The notes under the pieces were generated by a model, which worked only from the letters and a program-made list of their open reading frames with translations, was not told the DNA's origin and did not search any database. From the NCBI GenBank assembly GCA_016712345.1, contig JADJRH010000001.1:4216001-4280000 (forward strand): DNA of 64,000 nt, read 5' to 3'. Within the stretch, counting starts at the first letter, position 1; each line of letters begins with the position of its first letter. This DNA comes from Polyangiaceae bacterium (GTDB lineage Bacteria; Myxococcota_A; Polyangia; Polyangiales; Polyangiaceae). The position numbers and the translations under genes were made by a program. Below are positions 37,433 to 45,790 of the stretch, in pieces.

Positions 37433-38298
37433 AAAGTGAACCTTACCAGGATGTGGCCGATTTGGCATTTTCACCGAGTGGTAAAAACATTGCGTGGACG
37501 GCCCGAAAAAATGACAAATGGAAGGTGATTAAAAACGGCGCCGAAAGTGAGCCGTGGGATCGGGTGGGTCCACTTTTTTGGTCGGCCAAAAGGGAGGCGC
37601 TTGCGTACGCATCGGGGCTCGGCAAAGAAGAGTGGGCGGTGGTAGATGCCACCGCGATTGGACCGTATGACGGGGTGATGCCCGAAAGTCTGACATTCAA
37701 CTCCCAAGGGGCGGCCGTTGCGTTTGCGGCGAGGCGCGGGGACGCGTTTTGGGTGGTTGACCCGGAGGGTGAAAAAGGCCCTTTTGAAAGCGTTGAACCA
37801 CCTCAATTTTTAGGCGATTCAAACGCCACAATATTTGTTGCCAGGCGGGCGGCGGCCACGTTCTGGGTGGTGGATGGTCACCATGGGCCGGTGCTTGCCG
37901 ATGCAACCGGTCTGGTGCTGTCCGCCACGGGGCGCAAACTGATGATCCTCGCCCGGTGGGGTTCTAAAACAGAATTGGTGGTGGCCAACATTACCGGGAA
38001 GGAGTGCGGTGAGGGCCGGTGTTCGGCCGCGGTAGAACGTTCGGTTCGGCACGATGTCATTCTCGGTGGTACGCCTGCGTGGAGCCGCGCGGGGGAACAC
38101 TTTGGGTATATCGCTGGAAACGCATCGTCGCGGCTTTTAATGTTAATGATTGATGGGCGTTGGAAAGCCGACATTGATGTGCGAGAGTTGATGGCGATGT
38201 TGACGATTGCTCCTGACCTTGCCGGATCTTTTTTGGGGGATTCAGTGGTATTGGCGCAATGGGTGAAGGCGGAGTTGGCACTCGTGACCGGGAGGTAA
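37417..38298 (+). CDS. Beta-propeller lipoprotein, C-terminal part (frame-split gene)
   Basis: About 293 codons continuing the propeller of the preceding frame: blades such as LAFSPSGKNIAWTARKND, AAVAFAARRGDAFWVVD and LVLSATGRKLMILAR occur at regular spacing. It has no signal peptide of its own. Its first codons repeat the missing blade end (VVVDGLESEPYQDV), so it is not an independent gene. Read with the upstream part it gives one exported protein of about 515 residues. The ferredoxin-desaturase gene begins five bases after its stop, so it lies inside the operon. Its role there is unknown; it may be a scaffold on the periplasmic side. Confidence 0.6.
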   Translation: MVDGLESEPYQDVADLAFSPSGKNIAWTARKNDKWKVIKNGAESEPWDRVGPLFWSAKREALAYASGLGKEEWAVVDATAIGPYDGVMPESLTFNSQGAAVAFAARRGDAFWVVDPEGEKGPFESVEPPQFLGDSNATIFVARRAAATFWVVDGHHGPVLADATGLVLSATGRKLMILARWGSKTELVVANITGKECGEGRCSAAVERSVRHDVILGGTPAWSRAGEHFGYIAGNASSRLLMLMIDGRWKADIDVRELMAMLTIAPDLAGSFLGDSVVLAQWVKAELALVTGR

Positions 38299-38302
38299 CA
38301 CC

Positions 38303-39325
38303 ATGGAAGGGTCAAAGCCCGAGGGCATCACCTACTCTGTACTCACGGAGCGCTGTTTTCGGTGCGGCGCCTGTTCGTCTTTGGCGCCGCACACATTTGG
38401 GATGGACGCTGTTACTGCCTACATTCGAGCGCAGCCAGAATCGCCGGAGAGCCTAACCTACGCGGAAGCCGCCAAGGTGAACTGTCCGGCGAGGGCCATT
38501 GGCAGAGCCGGCGGTGAGCCACCCCCCAATGCGCTTTGCGGTGTTGTGGAGGGCCCATTTCACAAGCTTTTTGAAGAGGCAGAGCGGGTGAGATGGAAGA
38601 TGTCAGACATACCCTGGCATGCCATTGACAAGGAGGTTGTGAATAAGCCCTTGCTTCGGTTTGTTCGGGAAATGGCCTTGAGTGAATTGACAACGTTTTC
38701 CGCCACGAAACGCTTTATGAGTGAAATGGCGGATGATCCAGACTTTACAAATTGGCTCGCGATTTGGTTTTATGAAGAAACCAAACACCCTGACGCGCTC
38801 TTTCGGTGGTTGCGGGTATTTGGGGTTGAACCTACCCGTGATGAGGTGCTGCGCGGGCGGGTGACGGCGCCTTTTATGCGATCAAAAACAGGCACTCTGG
38901 CTATGAACATTCTGTCAGAGTTGTTTGCTTCGGCCGGGTATCAAGATTTGGCAAGGTACACAAAAGAACCTGTGTTGGCCGGCATTTTTGAGCATCTTGC
39001 CGGGGATGAAGCGCGGCACGGGTCATCGTTTTATGTGTACACAGCAAGAGCCATTGGGCTTTCTAAAACGCCCGAGATAGAAAGGCAGCAGGTGCTCAAG
39101 GTGCTTTATTATTGGGTTCAAGCGGCGGGAAACGTGGAGCACCCGGTAAACCAATTTCATGAAAAAGTGGCGGCCGATCCCGAGTTATTGGCGGTGTTGC
39201 GCGATGTGGGTACCGATTATCAACCCGTGCTCCAGCGAGCTTGTCGACTGATTGGAACACTCGTGGGTTTGCCGCTGCGCGAACCGGAAGATGTGCTCCC
39301 TGCGCTGCGCCTCGCACAGACCTGA
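38303..39325 (+). CDS. Ferredoxin-acyl-ACP desaturase-like diiron fusion protein
   Basis: A 340-residue protein with an ATG at 38303 after GGGAGGT. Residues 1-70 form a small ferredoxin: Cys18, Cys21 and Cys24 in CFRCGAC, and Cys61 in NCPARAI. Residues about 85-330 are a ferritin-like helical bundle with diiron ligands in acyl-ACP desaturase order: Glu128, Glu159-x-x-His162 (EETKH), Glu206 and Glu236-x-x-His239 (DEARH). The spacings are close to those of soluble stearoyl-ACP desaturases. Such enzymes need ferredoxin as electron donor, so this looks like a self-contained donor-plus-desaturase. Its place at the end of the cluster suggests it desaturates or hydroxylates the acyl-ACP product. Confidence 0.8.
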   Translation: MEGSKPEGITYSVLTERCFRCGACSSLAPHTFGMDAVTAYIRAQPESPESLTYAEAAKVNCPARAIGRAGGEPPPNALCGVVEGPFHKLFEEAERVRWKMSDIPWHAIDKEVVNKPLLRFVREMALSELTTFSATKRFMSEMADDPDFTNWLAIWFYEETKHPDALFRWLRVFGVEPTRDEVLRGRVTAPFMRSKTGTLAMNILSELFASAGYQDLARYTKEPVLAGIFEHLAGDEARHGSSFYVYTARAIGLSKTPEIERQQVLKVLYYWVQAAGNVEHPVNQFHEKVAADPELLAVLRDVGTDYQPVLQRACRLIGTLVGLPLREPEDVLPALRLAQT

Positions 39326-39408
39326 AGCGCCTGGATGCGTGTGACGTCTCTTCACCAAGTCATTGCGAGGTGGCTGAAGTCCGGTTGAACGGTGGGCGCG
39401 GGACGGCT

Positions 39409-40989
39409 TTATGCGCTTTGGGGGACTGGAACGTTGCCCCGAATGGGTCGGGTTTGGAGGGCCCACTGAGCGGCGCGTTTGCCGGCTTGCATGCCCGAAA
39501 TGGCGGCGGGAACAACGCCTCCACCGTGGACGGCGGCACCGCAGAAGAACAGGCCGTCGAAAGCGCCTTTGATACCAAACCTGAACGGGCCGATTTGGTC
39601 GGGGGTAACTTCAGGCCCGTAAATGGCTCCTCGTGGAGCCGTGGCATAGGTAATATTGGTGACGGGAGTAGAAACTTCACTCACCTTGACGTGCTCGCGC
39701 AGCTTTGGAATGAAGCGCTCCGCAGCTTTGGTGTACCTGTCAAACAAAGACTGCTTAAACGTTTCATATTCGTCGCCGCGTTTCATTGACTTACCACCTT
39801 CCCACTTGGCGAACGGTTCAAACGGGGCGAGGGTTACCAGTTCTACCGTGTCACAACCGGGGAGTGCGTGGCCCGGATCTTTGAGGGAAGGGGAGGAAAG
39901 GAAGAAAAAGTCGAGATCGGGGATTTGCCCTTTGTAGATCGGCTCATAAAACCGATCTAGGTCGGTGGTTGGATATACCCAGATGTTGGCGTCTGTCATT
40001 CCACATTGGGTAAGGTCTAAGTTGGTGCCGAGGAACACGCAGATTGACGCGACGGAAAGGCGGTTTTTGACAACCCGGCGCTTGAGAAGAAATGGAAGAT
40101 GTTGTTCACCGACGAGCGTTCTGTAGGTGTGCGCGGCGTCGGCGTTGGAGATGACAGTGCGGGTTTGTACTTCTTCTCCCGCGGCCGTTCGAACGCCTTT
40201 GACACTTCCGTTGTCGAGTAGAATTTTCTCAACGGGTGTGTTGCGGAGCATGAGTCCGCCGTGTTTGGTGATGGCTTGGACGAGCGCATCGCGCATGGCG
40301 CCGGAGCCTCCGACGGGGAAGTACGCACCGCGAATGTAATGGTCGATGAGGCCGAGGCCAATGAGCGCCGATGCGCGCCGGGGAGGTAGACCGTAGTCGC
40401 CGCTTTGAGCTGACAACACGGCGCGGAGAAGCGGATCTTTGATAATAGGGTTGAGCAGATCGGCGTACGTTGCGCGGCCGTATTTGAGTAGAAACGGCAC
40501 GTGGGGAACGGCGTCAATAGCGGCGGGTAGACCGTCTACCTTTTGGATGACTTTCATCGCTGCTCGGAATTGGCGGAGCAGCTCAAAAAATTCATCAATG
40601 CCCTGCTTTTCGTGCGGGAAGTCTTTTATCAATTTGTCGCGGTAGTTTTCTGCGCCGCGGGGCATTGTGATTTCATACCCCGGGAAAACGATGCGCTCAA
40701 AACCTTCGGGGTTGAGTTCTCGAAAGCGGATGGTGTCGGCCAGGTCTACACTTTGTAAAACGCGGGTGAGGAGTTGACCGGGACCACATTCACCAATGTA
40801 GTGAAGCCCGGGGTCAAACCGGTATTTGCCGCGACGAAACGGGTTGATATACCCGCCGAACTGTTTGGCAGCTTCAAGCACCGCCACGCTTTGACCGGCT
40901 CGCGCGGCGGTGAGCGCGGCAACCAATCCGCCGATTCCGCTGCCAATGACCACTACGTCAAACCATTTGCCGGCCAACTGCGACGCCAT
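39409..40989 (-). CDS. FAD-dependent CrtI/RetSat-like oxidoreductase
   Basis: A 526-residue protein with an N-terminal FAD-binding fold: VVVIGSGIGGLVAALTAARAG near 13-33, then LEAAKQFGGYINPFRR, which fits the phytoene desaturase/retinol saturase superfamily. The C-terminal signature is present as GLFFCGAAVHGGGVVPAAISG. Members desaturate, saturate or isomerise isoprenoid or polyene chains. No other carotenoid gene (crtB, crtE) is nearby. It is convergent with the desaturase gene, 83 bases away. With the adjacent acyl-chain cluster it could act on a polyunsaturated acyl product, but that link is inference only. Confidence 0.8.
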   Translation of the reverse strand: MASQLAGKWFDVVVIGSGIGGLVAALTAARAGQSVAVLEAAKQFGGYINPFRRGKYRFDPGLHYIGECGPGQLLTRVLQSVDLADTIRFRELNPEGFERIVFPGYEITMPRGAENYRDKLIKDFPHEKQGIDEFFELLRQFRAAMKVIQKVDGLPAAIDAVPHVPFLLKYGRATYADLLNPIIKDPLLRAVLSAQSGDYGLPPRRASALIGLGLIDHYIRGAYFPVGGSGAMRDALVQAITKHGGLMLRNTPVEKILLDNGSVKGVRTAAGEEVQTRTVISNADAAHTYRTLVGEQHLPFLLKRRVVKNRLSVASICVFLGTNLDLTQCGMTDANIWVYPTTDLDRFYEPIYKGQIPDLDFFFLSSPSLKDPGHALPGCDTVELVTLAPFEPFAKWEGGKSMKRGDEYETFKQSLFDRYTKAAERFIPKLREHVKVSEVSTPVTNITYATAPRGAIYGPEVTPDQIGPFRFGIKGAFDGLFFCGAAVHGGGVVPAAISGMQAGKRAAQWALQTRPIRGNVPVPQSA

Positions 40990-41098
40990 GAAATGGAGAT
41001 AAACACCCGGTGTGCGGCGCCGTCAATACCGTTGAAAAGGGAGTGAGAATACGGTCCGTTTTTGGGGAATTATGGGCTAATTGGCGGGAAGGTGATTT

Positions 41099-41950
41099 TC
41101 AGGAACAAGAGCCGACGGCGGCACGGAGCACACCGATTTCTGGAATTTCAATTTCTAGAAGGTCACCGGCAATGAGCGGCCCAACTCCTTCGGGAGTGCC
41201 CGTGGCAAATACGTCTCCAGGTTCAAGGGTGATACACTGACTGGCGTACGAAACGAGGGTGGCGGCGTCAAATACCATATCCCCAGTGAACCCGTGTTGT
41301 CGAACCTCCCCACCGACGCGACAGGTGATGTGGAGGTGTTGGGCGTTGAGTCCGGCGACAACAATGGGGCCGATTGGACAGAACGTGTCCATGCCTTTGG
41401 CGCGAGTCCACTGTCCGTCCTTTTTCTGAAGGTCGCGCGCGGTGACGTCACACAAAAGAGTAACTCCGAAAATGTGAGACCAGGCGTCTGCAACGCTCAC
41501 TTTGCGAGCGCGTTTGCCTATGATCAAAGCCAGTTCGGCTTCGTGCTCTATTCGCGCCGAAAGGGTAGGATCGGGCAGTTCGATGGTGCCTCCGGGGTCA
41601 AGCACGGAGGACGGCGGTTTCATAAAAAGAAGCGGTTCGGCGGGAACGTCGTTGCCCAATTCTTTTGCGTGCGCGCGATAATTTCGACCAACGCAGAGAA
41701 TTTTGGAAGGAACCGTTGGGGCTACGCGACGCGCGTGCGCGGTTCGACCTTGTTCGTCCACTTCGGGGATGGTTTCACCAGTGGGTAGACCGCCGTTCCA
41801 CGGCGCATCGGACAGCATGGCCGCCCGCCCGTCGATCAGCTCGGCGTAACGCCTCCTGCCGGATGGCAGCTCAAGACGAGCGTACCTTCGGACAGCGGGC
41901 TGAGTGCGAACGGACGGGGGTTTCTGCGTTTCTTCTTCGTCGAACTGCAT
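41099..41950 (-). CDS. Fumarylacetoacetate hydrolase family protein
   Basis: A 283-residue protein started at MQFDEEETQ (ATG at 41950); the longer open frame upstream runs into the Hsp20 gene and is rejected. The C-terminal 210 residues are the FAH domain: KILCVGRNYRAHAKELG, then the metal-binding EHEAELALIIGK and LLCDVTARDLQKKDGQWTRAKGMDTFCPIGP, and a final GDVFATGTPEGVGP. The family hydrolyses or decarboxylates beta-diketo acids with Mg or Mn. The N-terminal 70 residues are the usual FAH linker domain. Substrate unknown; it may belong to aromatic degradation or to the nearby acyl cluster. Confidence 0.88.
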   Translation of the reverse strand: MQFDEEETQKPPSVRTQPAVRRYARLELPSGRRRYAELIDGRAAMLSDAPWNGGLPTGETIPEVDEQGRTAHARRVAPTVPSKILCVGRNYRAHAKELGNDVPAEPLLFMKPPSSVLDPGGTIELPDPTLSARIEHEAELALIIGKRARKVSVADAWSHIFGVTLLCDVTARDLQKKDGQWTRAKGMDTFCPIGPIVVAGLNAQHLHITCRVGGEVRQHGFTGDMVFDAATLVSYASQCITLEPGDVFATGTPEGVGPLIAGDLLEIEIPEIGVLRAAVGSCS

Positions 41951-41990
41951 GACTCCGCTTTTACCACTGTTCGTGGTAGAGTTCGACGGA

Positions 41991-42383
41991 TCACGCGGAG
42001 TTGATAGGAATGCGGCGCGGTTCGCGGGCGCTCTGCTTGGGCAGGTGCACGGTGAGCACGCCGTTGGAGAGGTCGGCGCTGATACGGTCGCCGTCAATGC
42101 CCTGCGGAACCAGGAACGTGCGACGATAATCGGGGAGTACCGCGTCGGGAGTTCGTTCGGCGAATTTTGGTTGGGCGCGCTTTCCCTCAATTGTCAGCCG
42201 ATTTTTGTCAAAGTGAATGTGCATGTTGTCTTTTGCAACGCCCGGCAAGTCGGCAATCACAACAAGCTCCGAGGCGCTTTCGAGCACGTCCACGAGCGGC
42301 GCCGCGGTGGGCTTTCGGTCGAGTTTTTCGGCCTTGTCGGCAGGGGTTTCAGAACGGGGTGAAAGTTTGGTTTCGGCGTTCAT
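41991..42383 (-). CDS. Hsp20 small heat-shock protein
   Basis: A 130-residue alpha-crystallin-type chaperone. The core contains VVIADLPGVAKDNMHIHFDKN, LTIEGKR and the final ISADLSNGVLTVHLPK, the conserved ACD motif with G-V-L. The ATG at 42383 has GGAG upstream. The N-terminal arm is short and charged. Small heat-shock proteins hold unfolding clients in large oligomers until refolding. It follows a second Hsp20 gene on the same strand; the pair probably respond to heat together. Confidence 0.92.
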   Translation of the reverse strand: MNAETKLSPRSETPADKAEKLDRKPTAAPLVDVLESASELVVIADLPGVAKDNMHIHFDKNRLTIEGKRAQPKFAERTPDAVLPDYRRTFLVPQGIDGDRISADLSNGVLTVHLPKQSAREPRRIPINSA

Positions 42384-42419
42384 GTTCAGAGTCTCCAGTC
42401 GAAAGAAAAAAGTTTCTTG

Positions 42420-42474
42420 GCTTCTGTACCCAAATAGCCTTGTTTTTAAGGGTGAATTGATGTTTTACAGAAGC
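42420..42474 (-). terminator. Inverted repeat between the two Hsp20 genes
   Basis: GCTTCTGTA (42420-42428) and TACAGAAGC (42466-42474) pair perfectly over nine bases around a 37-base loop. On the minus strand the stem follows the first Hsp20 stop by two bases and is followed by a T6 run (CTTTTTTC, about 42405-42412). It could be a partial terminator that sets the ratio of the two chaperones. Confidence 0.5.
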
Positions 42475-42476
42475 GG

Positions 42477-42941
42477 TCAGTTGCCCGTGCGAACCGCGAT
42501 CTGACGCGGCTTGGCTTCGGGTGTTTTTTCGAGTTCGAGTGTCAAGACGCCGTCTTTGAGGGTGGCGGCGACACGTTCAGGATCCACCTTGACGGGTAGG
42601 TTAAACGAGCGCGTGAAGGACACGCTGTTTCGCTCGCGCCGGTGAGCCTTGAAACCTTCGGGGATTTGAGTCTTCCGCTCGCCCGAAATGGTTAGAACAT
42701 CGTTTTCGAGCTGGATTTGCAGGTCGTTTGCGTTCATCCCGGACACTTCGGCGGTTAGAACAAGGCGGGCGCCGGCATCGAAGAGTTGAACGCGGGGCCA
42801 CGTTGCATCTGAGAGGCTTGCGGGTTCGTCGAATGCGCCGTCTTGGACGAAGGGTAGATCGAAAAACGATCGATCCATGCGACGACGCCATTCATCCATG
42901 AGAGCAAACGTTCGATCAAAAGGGGTAATGCGGCTGAACAT
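42477..42941 (-). CDS. Hsp20 small heat-shock protein (HspA-like)
   Basis: A 154-residue protein. The ATG at 42941 is chosen for MFSRITPFDRTFALMDEWRRRMD and for the GAGGAG upstream; an earlier in-frame start is possible but adds an unlike segment. It has the amphipathic N-terminal arm of bacterial class A Hsp20 and a core with LVLTAEVSGMNANDLQIQLE, LTISGERK, FTRSFNLPVKVDPERV and ATLKDGVLTLELEK. A short C-terminal PRQIAV tail resembles the I-x-I/V anchor for oligomerisation. First of the tandem pair; its upstream region holds a stem-loop. Confidence 0.92.
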   Translation of the reverse strand: MFSRITPFDRTFALMDEWRRRMDRSFFDLPFVQDGAFDEPASLSDATWPRVQLFDAGARLVLTAEVSGMNANDLQIQLENDVLTISGERKTQIPEGFKAHRRERNSVSFTRSFNLPVKVDPERVAATLKDGVLTLELEKTPEAKPRQIAVRTGN

Positions 42942-42984
42942 GACAATCTCCTCAACGTTCGTTGGAAAATGTGCGTCGGGCTCT

Positions 42985-43006
42985 GCGGCTTGGGAAAACA
43001 AGCCGC
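42985..43006 (-). promoter_or_regulatory. Stem-loop upstream of the Hsp20 pair
   Basis: GCGGCTTG and CAAGCCGC (42985-42992 and 42999-43006) form a perfect eight-base stem with a six-base loop. It lies 44 bases before the start codon of the first Hsp20 gene. It may be a 5-prime-UTR thermosensor-type hairpin or a repressor site; it does not match the CIRCE sequence. Confidence 0.35.
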
Positions 43007-43354
43007 CGCCGCTGCGCTGGGTTGTTTCGGAAAACGTCGCAGAATACTGGCTGTGCTGTGTCCGCGGTTTGATGTGCGGGCAGAGCTTCGCCCGTCGGCG
43101 CTCAACCGCCGGTCAGGTGGTGAGCGCACGAGTAGGCCGCGAAAACAAGCCTATCTGCGATTTTGAGGCCGGCGACATTGCCGAGCCACTTGGCCTCAAT
43201 AGCCATGCCAATGAAGGCGTCAACGGGTGGACAGAAAAGTTGCCGACGGGGACGTTCGGGCCCACTGGACCCGAATGGAGGGCACGCATTGGCCGAGGCG
43301 CGCCGGGGGGTGTCGCGCGGGCGAACTGCCGGTGGCAGGGAGTGAGGCCGAACT
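43007..43354. other. Gene-free stretch between the Hsp20 and TerB genes
   Basis: I see no supported gene here. An open frame on the plus strand (about 42877-43404) has no ribosome site and an amino-acid mix unlike a real protein. The word AAAACAAGCC occurs twice (about 42995 and 43143). The stretch contains the Hsp20 promoter region on its left side and nothing else recognised. Confidence 0.5.
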
Positions 43355-43738
43355 TTAAAGAAGATTCAAGAATCGCTTGGCGCGATTTTCTGCCAGCTCG
43401 ATGAGGGAGTGGGACTCATCGTCGGGGATGCCAAACTTTTTTGCCATGTCGTGGATGAGTGTTTTTTCGCTCTCGTGCTGGGTACCGTCGACATACGAGA
43501 GCAACACGGCGTGTTGGAGGAGGACGCGACAATCGTCGTCGGACAGATCGTCGACGGGCACGTCGTTGATTGTTCGCTTGGTAGAAGCGTACTCGCGAAT
43601 CTCCTTTGCCTGCTCCTCGCTCGCCTCAAACGCTGAAATGAGCGCTTCGACCATTTCTTTTTCCGCGTCGTCGTACGTGCCGTCGGCCCAGGCCACACTG
43701 ACGAGGGATTTCACGATCGCCATGTTCTGTGCGTGCAT
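43355..43738 (-). CDS. TerB-like (tellurite resistance-type) protein
   Basis: A 127-residue all-helical protein starting MHAQNMAIVKSLVSVAWADGTYDDAEKEMV. The repeated acidic loops WADGTYDDAEKE and SYVDGTQHESEKTLI at the starts of two helical halves are typical of the TerB fold, which can bind metal ions. Many TerB-like proteins are not linked to tellurite, so a resistance role should not be assumed. The ATG at 43738 removes a long Pro/Arg-rich upstream extension that is only an open shadow of the neighbouring gene. Family confidence is high, role unknown. Confidence 0.85.
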   Translation of the reverse strand: MHAQNMAIVKSLVSVAWADGTYDDAEKEMVEALISAFEASEEQAKEIREYASTKRTINDVPVDDLSDDDCRVLLQHAVLLSYVDGTQHESEKTLIHDMAKKFGIPDDESHSLIELAENRAKRFLNLL

Positions 43739-43793
43739 AAAAACGGCTATCGCCGCTCGGGCGCCGAGCGTCAATCGGGAGTGATGGAAGCGG

Positions 43794-45701
43794 TCAATCT
43801 CGGCGGCGATGCGCGCCGTCACCGGACTCGGATTTGGATTCACGCGCGCGGGGTGAAACGGCGGGGATGGATTCCGCTTCGGCGTGAGTGGCCACGGCCG
43901 GGGCGGCCGGGGTGCTCGACTGCGGCGAGGTGGCCGCGTTGGTTTCCGGCAAGTGTACCCATTTGCGCAGTCCAAAAAGGTCGTGCGCGAGCGACGGCCG
44001 GTAGAGCCATGCGGCGAACAGTGCGAGGACTCCAAGAGCAAAAATGGCAAGGGGCCAGCGTGAACGTTGGGGCTGCGCCGTTCGAGGCTGCGGAAGGATC
44101 TCGTCCTTGTCCTCGTCGTCGTCGAATCGTCGGAGCGAGCGCTGCTCCGCCGCGCGGCGAGCGTAGGTGGGAAGTTGACGCTCATCGGGGCGTGCGCGAT
44201 CCGAACGCGGAGCGGGAGTTGCCTCGATTCCGGCGAATGCTCGGAGGCCGCGAGCTGCGGCGAGCACGGCCGGTTCGCCGTGGTTTTCCGCACCGAAATT
44301 TTCGAGAAGCTCATCGGCACGCGAGCCGGCGGGTTCCGAAAACAGGCCCGTTTCGGGAGGAATCGCCGTGGGGGGATCCAGCTGCGCGAGATCGACGCGC
44401 TGTGGAGCCGCGGGCTGTGGAGCTGCGGCGTGCACAACCACCGATTGTGCGGGCGCGGCGATCGGCGCCACTTCGGCATGCCAGGGGCGGGTCAGCGCAT
44501 CTTCGTCTTCGTCGGTTAATGACCCGGCCGTGGGTTCGGCAGTGAAAGAGATTTCGAAAGGAGGCGGCGACAGACCGAGATCTTTGGGAGCCACGAGGCT
44601 GCCCGCCGCCGTTGCCGAGTCATCGTGGGCTTCGAAGACGGCAAAAGCATCTGGATCGGCGACGGTTGCGTCCGCGTTTTGCCAGATCAATTCGTCGTTG
44701 GATGAAGTGTACGCTTCGTCGTTGGGTACACTTGCGACCGATGAAGTGTACGCTTCGTCGTCGGATTCGGCCTGAGGGAAAAATGTGTACACAGAATCGT
44801 TCGGCGCGTTGGGTGCCTCGGATGTGTACACGGGTTCAGGCGGGATGTGTGCAGCGGTGGATGTGTACACCGATTCGGGCGGCGCTGCTGCGACCGGGGA
44901 TGTGTACACCGATTCGGATGCCCGTGGCGCTGCGGGCTCGCTGTCCGCTGTCACGGAGGACGAAAAAGAAGTGTCGAAGGCGGCCACGTATGCCGGCGGC
45001 GCAACCACCATCGGCGGCGGTGCGATCTCGTTTCGGCTGGCAATCGGTGCCGCCGACGCGCTTTGCAGCGTGACCGGCGGTTGCGGCGGGATCGGAGCGG
45101 CGATTGTCGGTTGAATGGCCGCCGCCATCGGAGGAACCGACGGATGTGCGGGCTCGGCCCTGACCACAGGCGGTGCCGCTTGAGGTGCAGCCGGTTGCAA
45201 CGGCGGCTGTTTCGGCGCGTCGTTTTGCGGTTTTGCAACGCTCGCTTTTTTTCGAAGTTTGCCGGCCTCTTTTGCTTTCAGGGTTTCGCGCGCGAGTCTG
45301 GCCAGAGCGCGTTTGGCCGCCGCCCGATTTACTGGAATGAGGGCGGCCTCAATGTCCGACACGACCCGTTCCACATCCACTTCTTCGCGCGGTCTCGCCG
45401 CAGCTGCGAGCCCGGGCATGGAGCCGGCGGAGGTGCTGAGCAGTCGGCGCAACACGTCTCGCAGTGCCTTGCCCGCATCGGGCGGCGACGCGATCGGTCC
45501 TTTGCGCGGCACCATGACGGCGCCGTCCACGGTGAGGAGCACGGCGCGGTCTTCGCTCACGTAGGGCAGTCGCGACGTGGCATCGGCGACGGCGAGGGCC
45601 AAATATCCGCTGGTCTCGGGCACGAGCGATGCCGCCCGCGCGCCTACGGCTGCGAAAACTTCCTCCAGCGAAACGCACGCCTGGTTCATGGTCGGCCGCA
45701 T
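43794..45701 (-). CDS. Disordered single-pass membrane protein with VYTS repeats
   Basis: A 635-residue protein starting near MRPTMNQACVSLEEVFAAVG. Residues about 1-150 form a compact part that I do not recognise (SGYLALAVADATSRLPYVSEDRAVLL). A long Pro/Ala-rich disordered region follows, with a run of about six PPESVYTS- or DEAYTSS-type repeats near 280-350. Near residue 570 is one membrane segment (WPLAIFALGVLALFAAWLY), preceded by Arg-rich text, so the N-terminal bulk is probably cytoplasmic. The plus-strand open frames across it are shadows. It lies divergent from the zinc-ribbon/kinase pair with an 89-base spacer. Function unknown. Confidence 0.65.
   Translation of the reverse strand: MRPTMNQACVSLEEVFAAVGARAASLVPETSGYLALAVADATSRLPYVSEDRAVLLTVDGAVMVPRKGPIASPPDAGKALRDVLRRLLSTSAGSMPGLAAAARPREEVDVERVVSDIEAALIPVNRAAAKRALARLARETLKAKEAGKLRKKASVAKPQNDAPKQPPLQPAAPQAAPPVVRAEPAHPSVPPMAAAIQPTIAAPIPPQPPVTLQSASAAPIASRNEIAPPPMVVAPPAYVAAFDTSFSSSVTADSEPAAPRASESVYTSPVAAAPPESVYTSTAAHIPPEPVYTSEAPNAPNDSVYTFFPQAESDDEAYTSSVASVPNDEAYTSSNDELIWQNADATVADPDAFAVFEAHDDSATAAGSLVAPKDLGLSPPPFEISFTAEPTAGSLTDEDEDALTRPWHAEVAPIAAPAQSVVVHAAAPQPAAPQRVDLAQLDPPTAIPPETGLFSEPAGSRADELLENFGAENHGEPAVLAAARGLRAFAGIEATPAPRSDRARPDERQLPTYARRAAEQRSLRRFDDDEDKDEILPQPRTAQPQRSRWPLAIFALGVLALFAAWLYRPSLAHDLFGLRKWVHLPETNAATSPQSSTPAAPAVATHAEAESIPAVSPRARESKSESGDGAHRRRD
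44695..44915 (-). repeat. In-gene tandem repeat built on GTGTAC
   Basis: Six imperfect units spaced about 36-60 bases apart each carry AAGTGTACG or GATGTGTACAC, encoding the VYTS/AYTS peptides. Four contain the full palindrome GTGTACAC (near 44786, 44823, 44862, 44902). It is a low-complexity expansion within a disordered region. Confidence 0.6.
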
Positions 45702-45790
45702 ATCGAACCACGCGCAGTTGGGCCAAGTTCGCAGACGGGACGGCGGAAAAACTTCGTTTGGGTCCGGTCGTGTTAGAGTCGCCGCTGCCT

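Noticed and set aside
39409..40989. Carotenoid biosynthesis cluster around the CrtI-like gene
   Set aside because: No crtB, crtE or cyclase gene is nearby; only the single oxidoreductase is present.
42877..43404. Plus-strand open frame across the Hsp20 upstream region
   Set aside because: No ribosome site, overlap with the Hsp20 start, and composition unlike a protein.
43355..43738. Tellurite resistance locus
   Set aside because: A lone TerB-like gene without terC, terD or terZ does not support it.
44847..45776. Long plus-strand open frame opposite the VYTS-repeat protein
   Set aside because: It is Arg/Cys-rich, has no ribosome site and mirrors the GC-rich third positions of the minus-strand gene, which has a coherent membrane segment.
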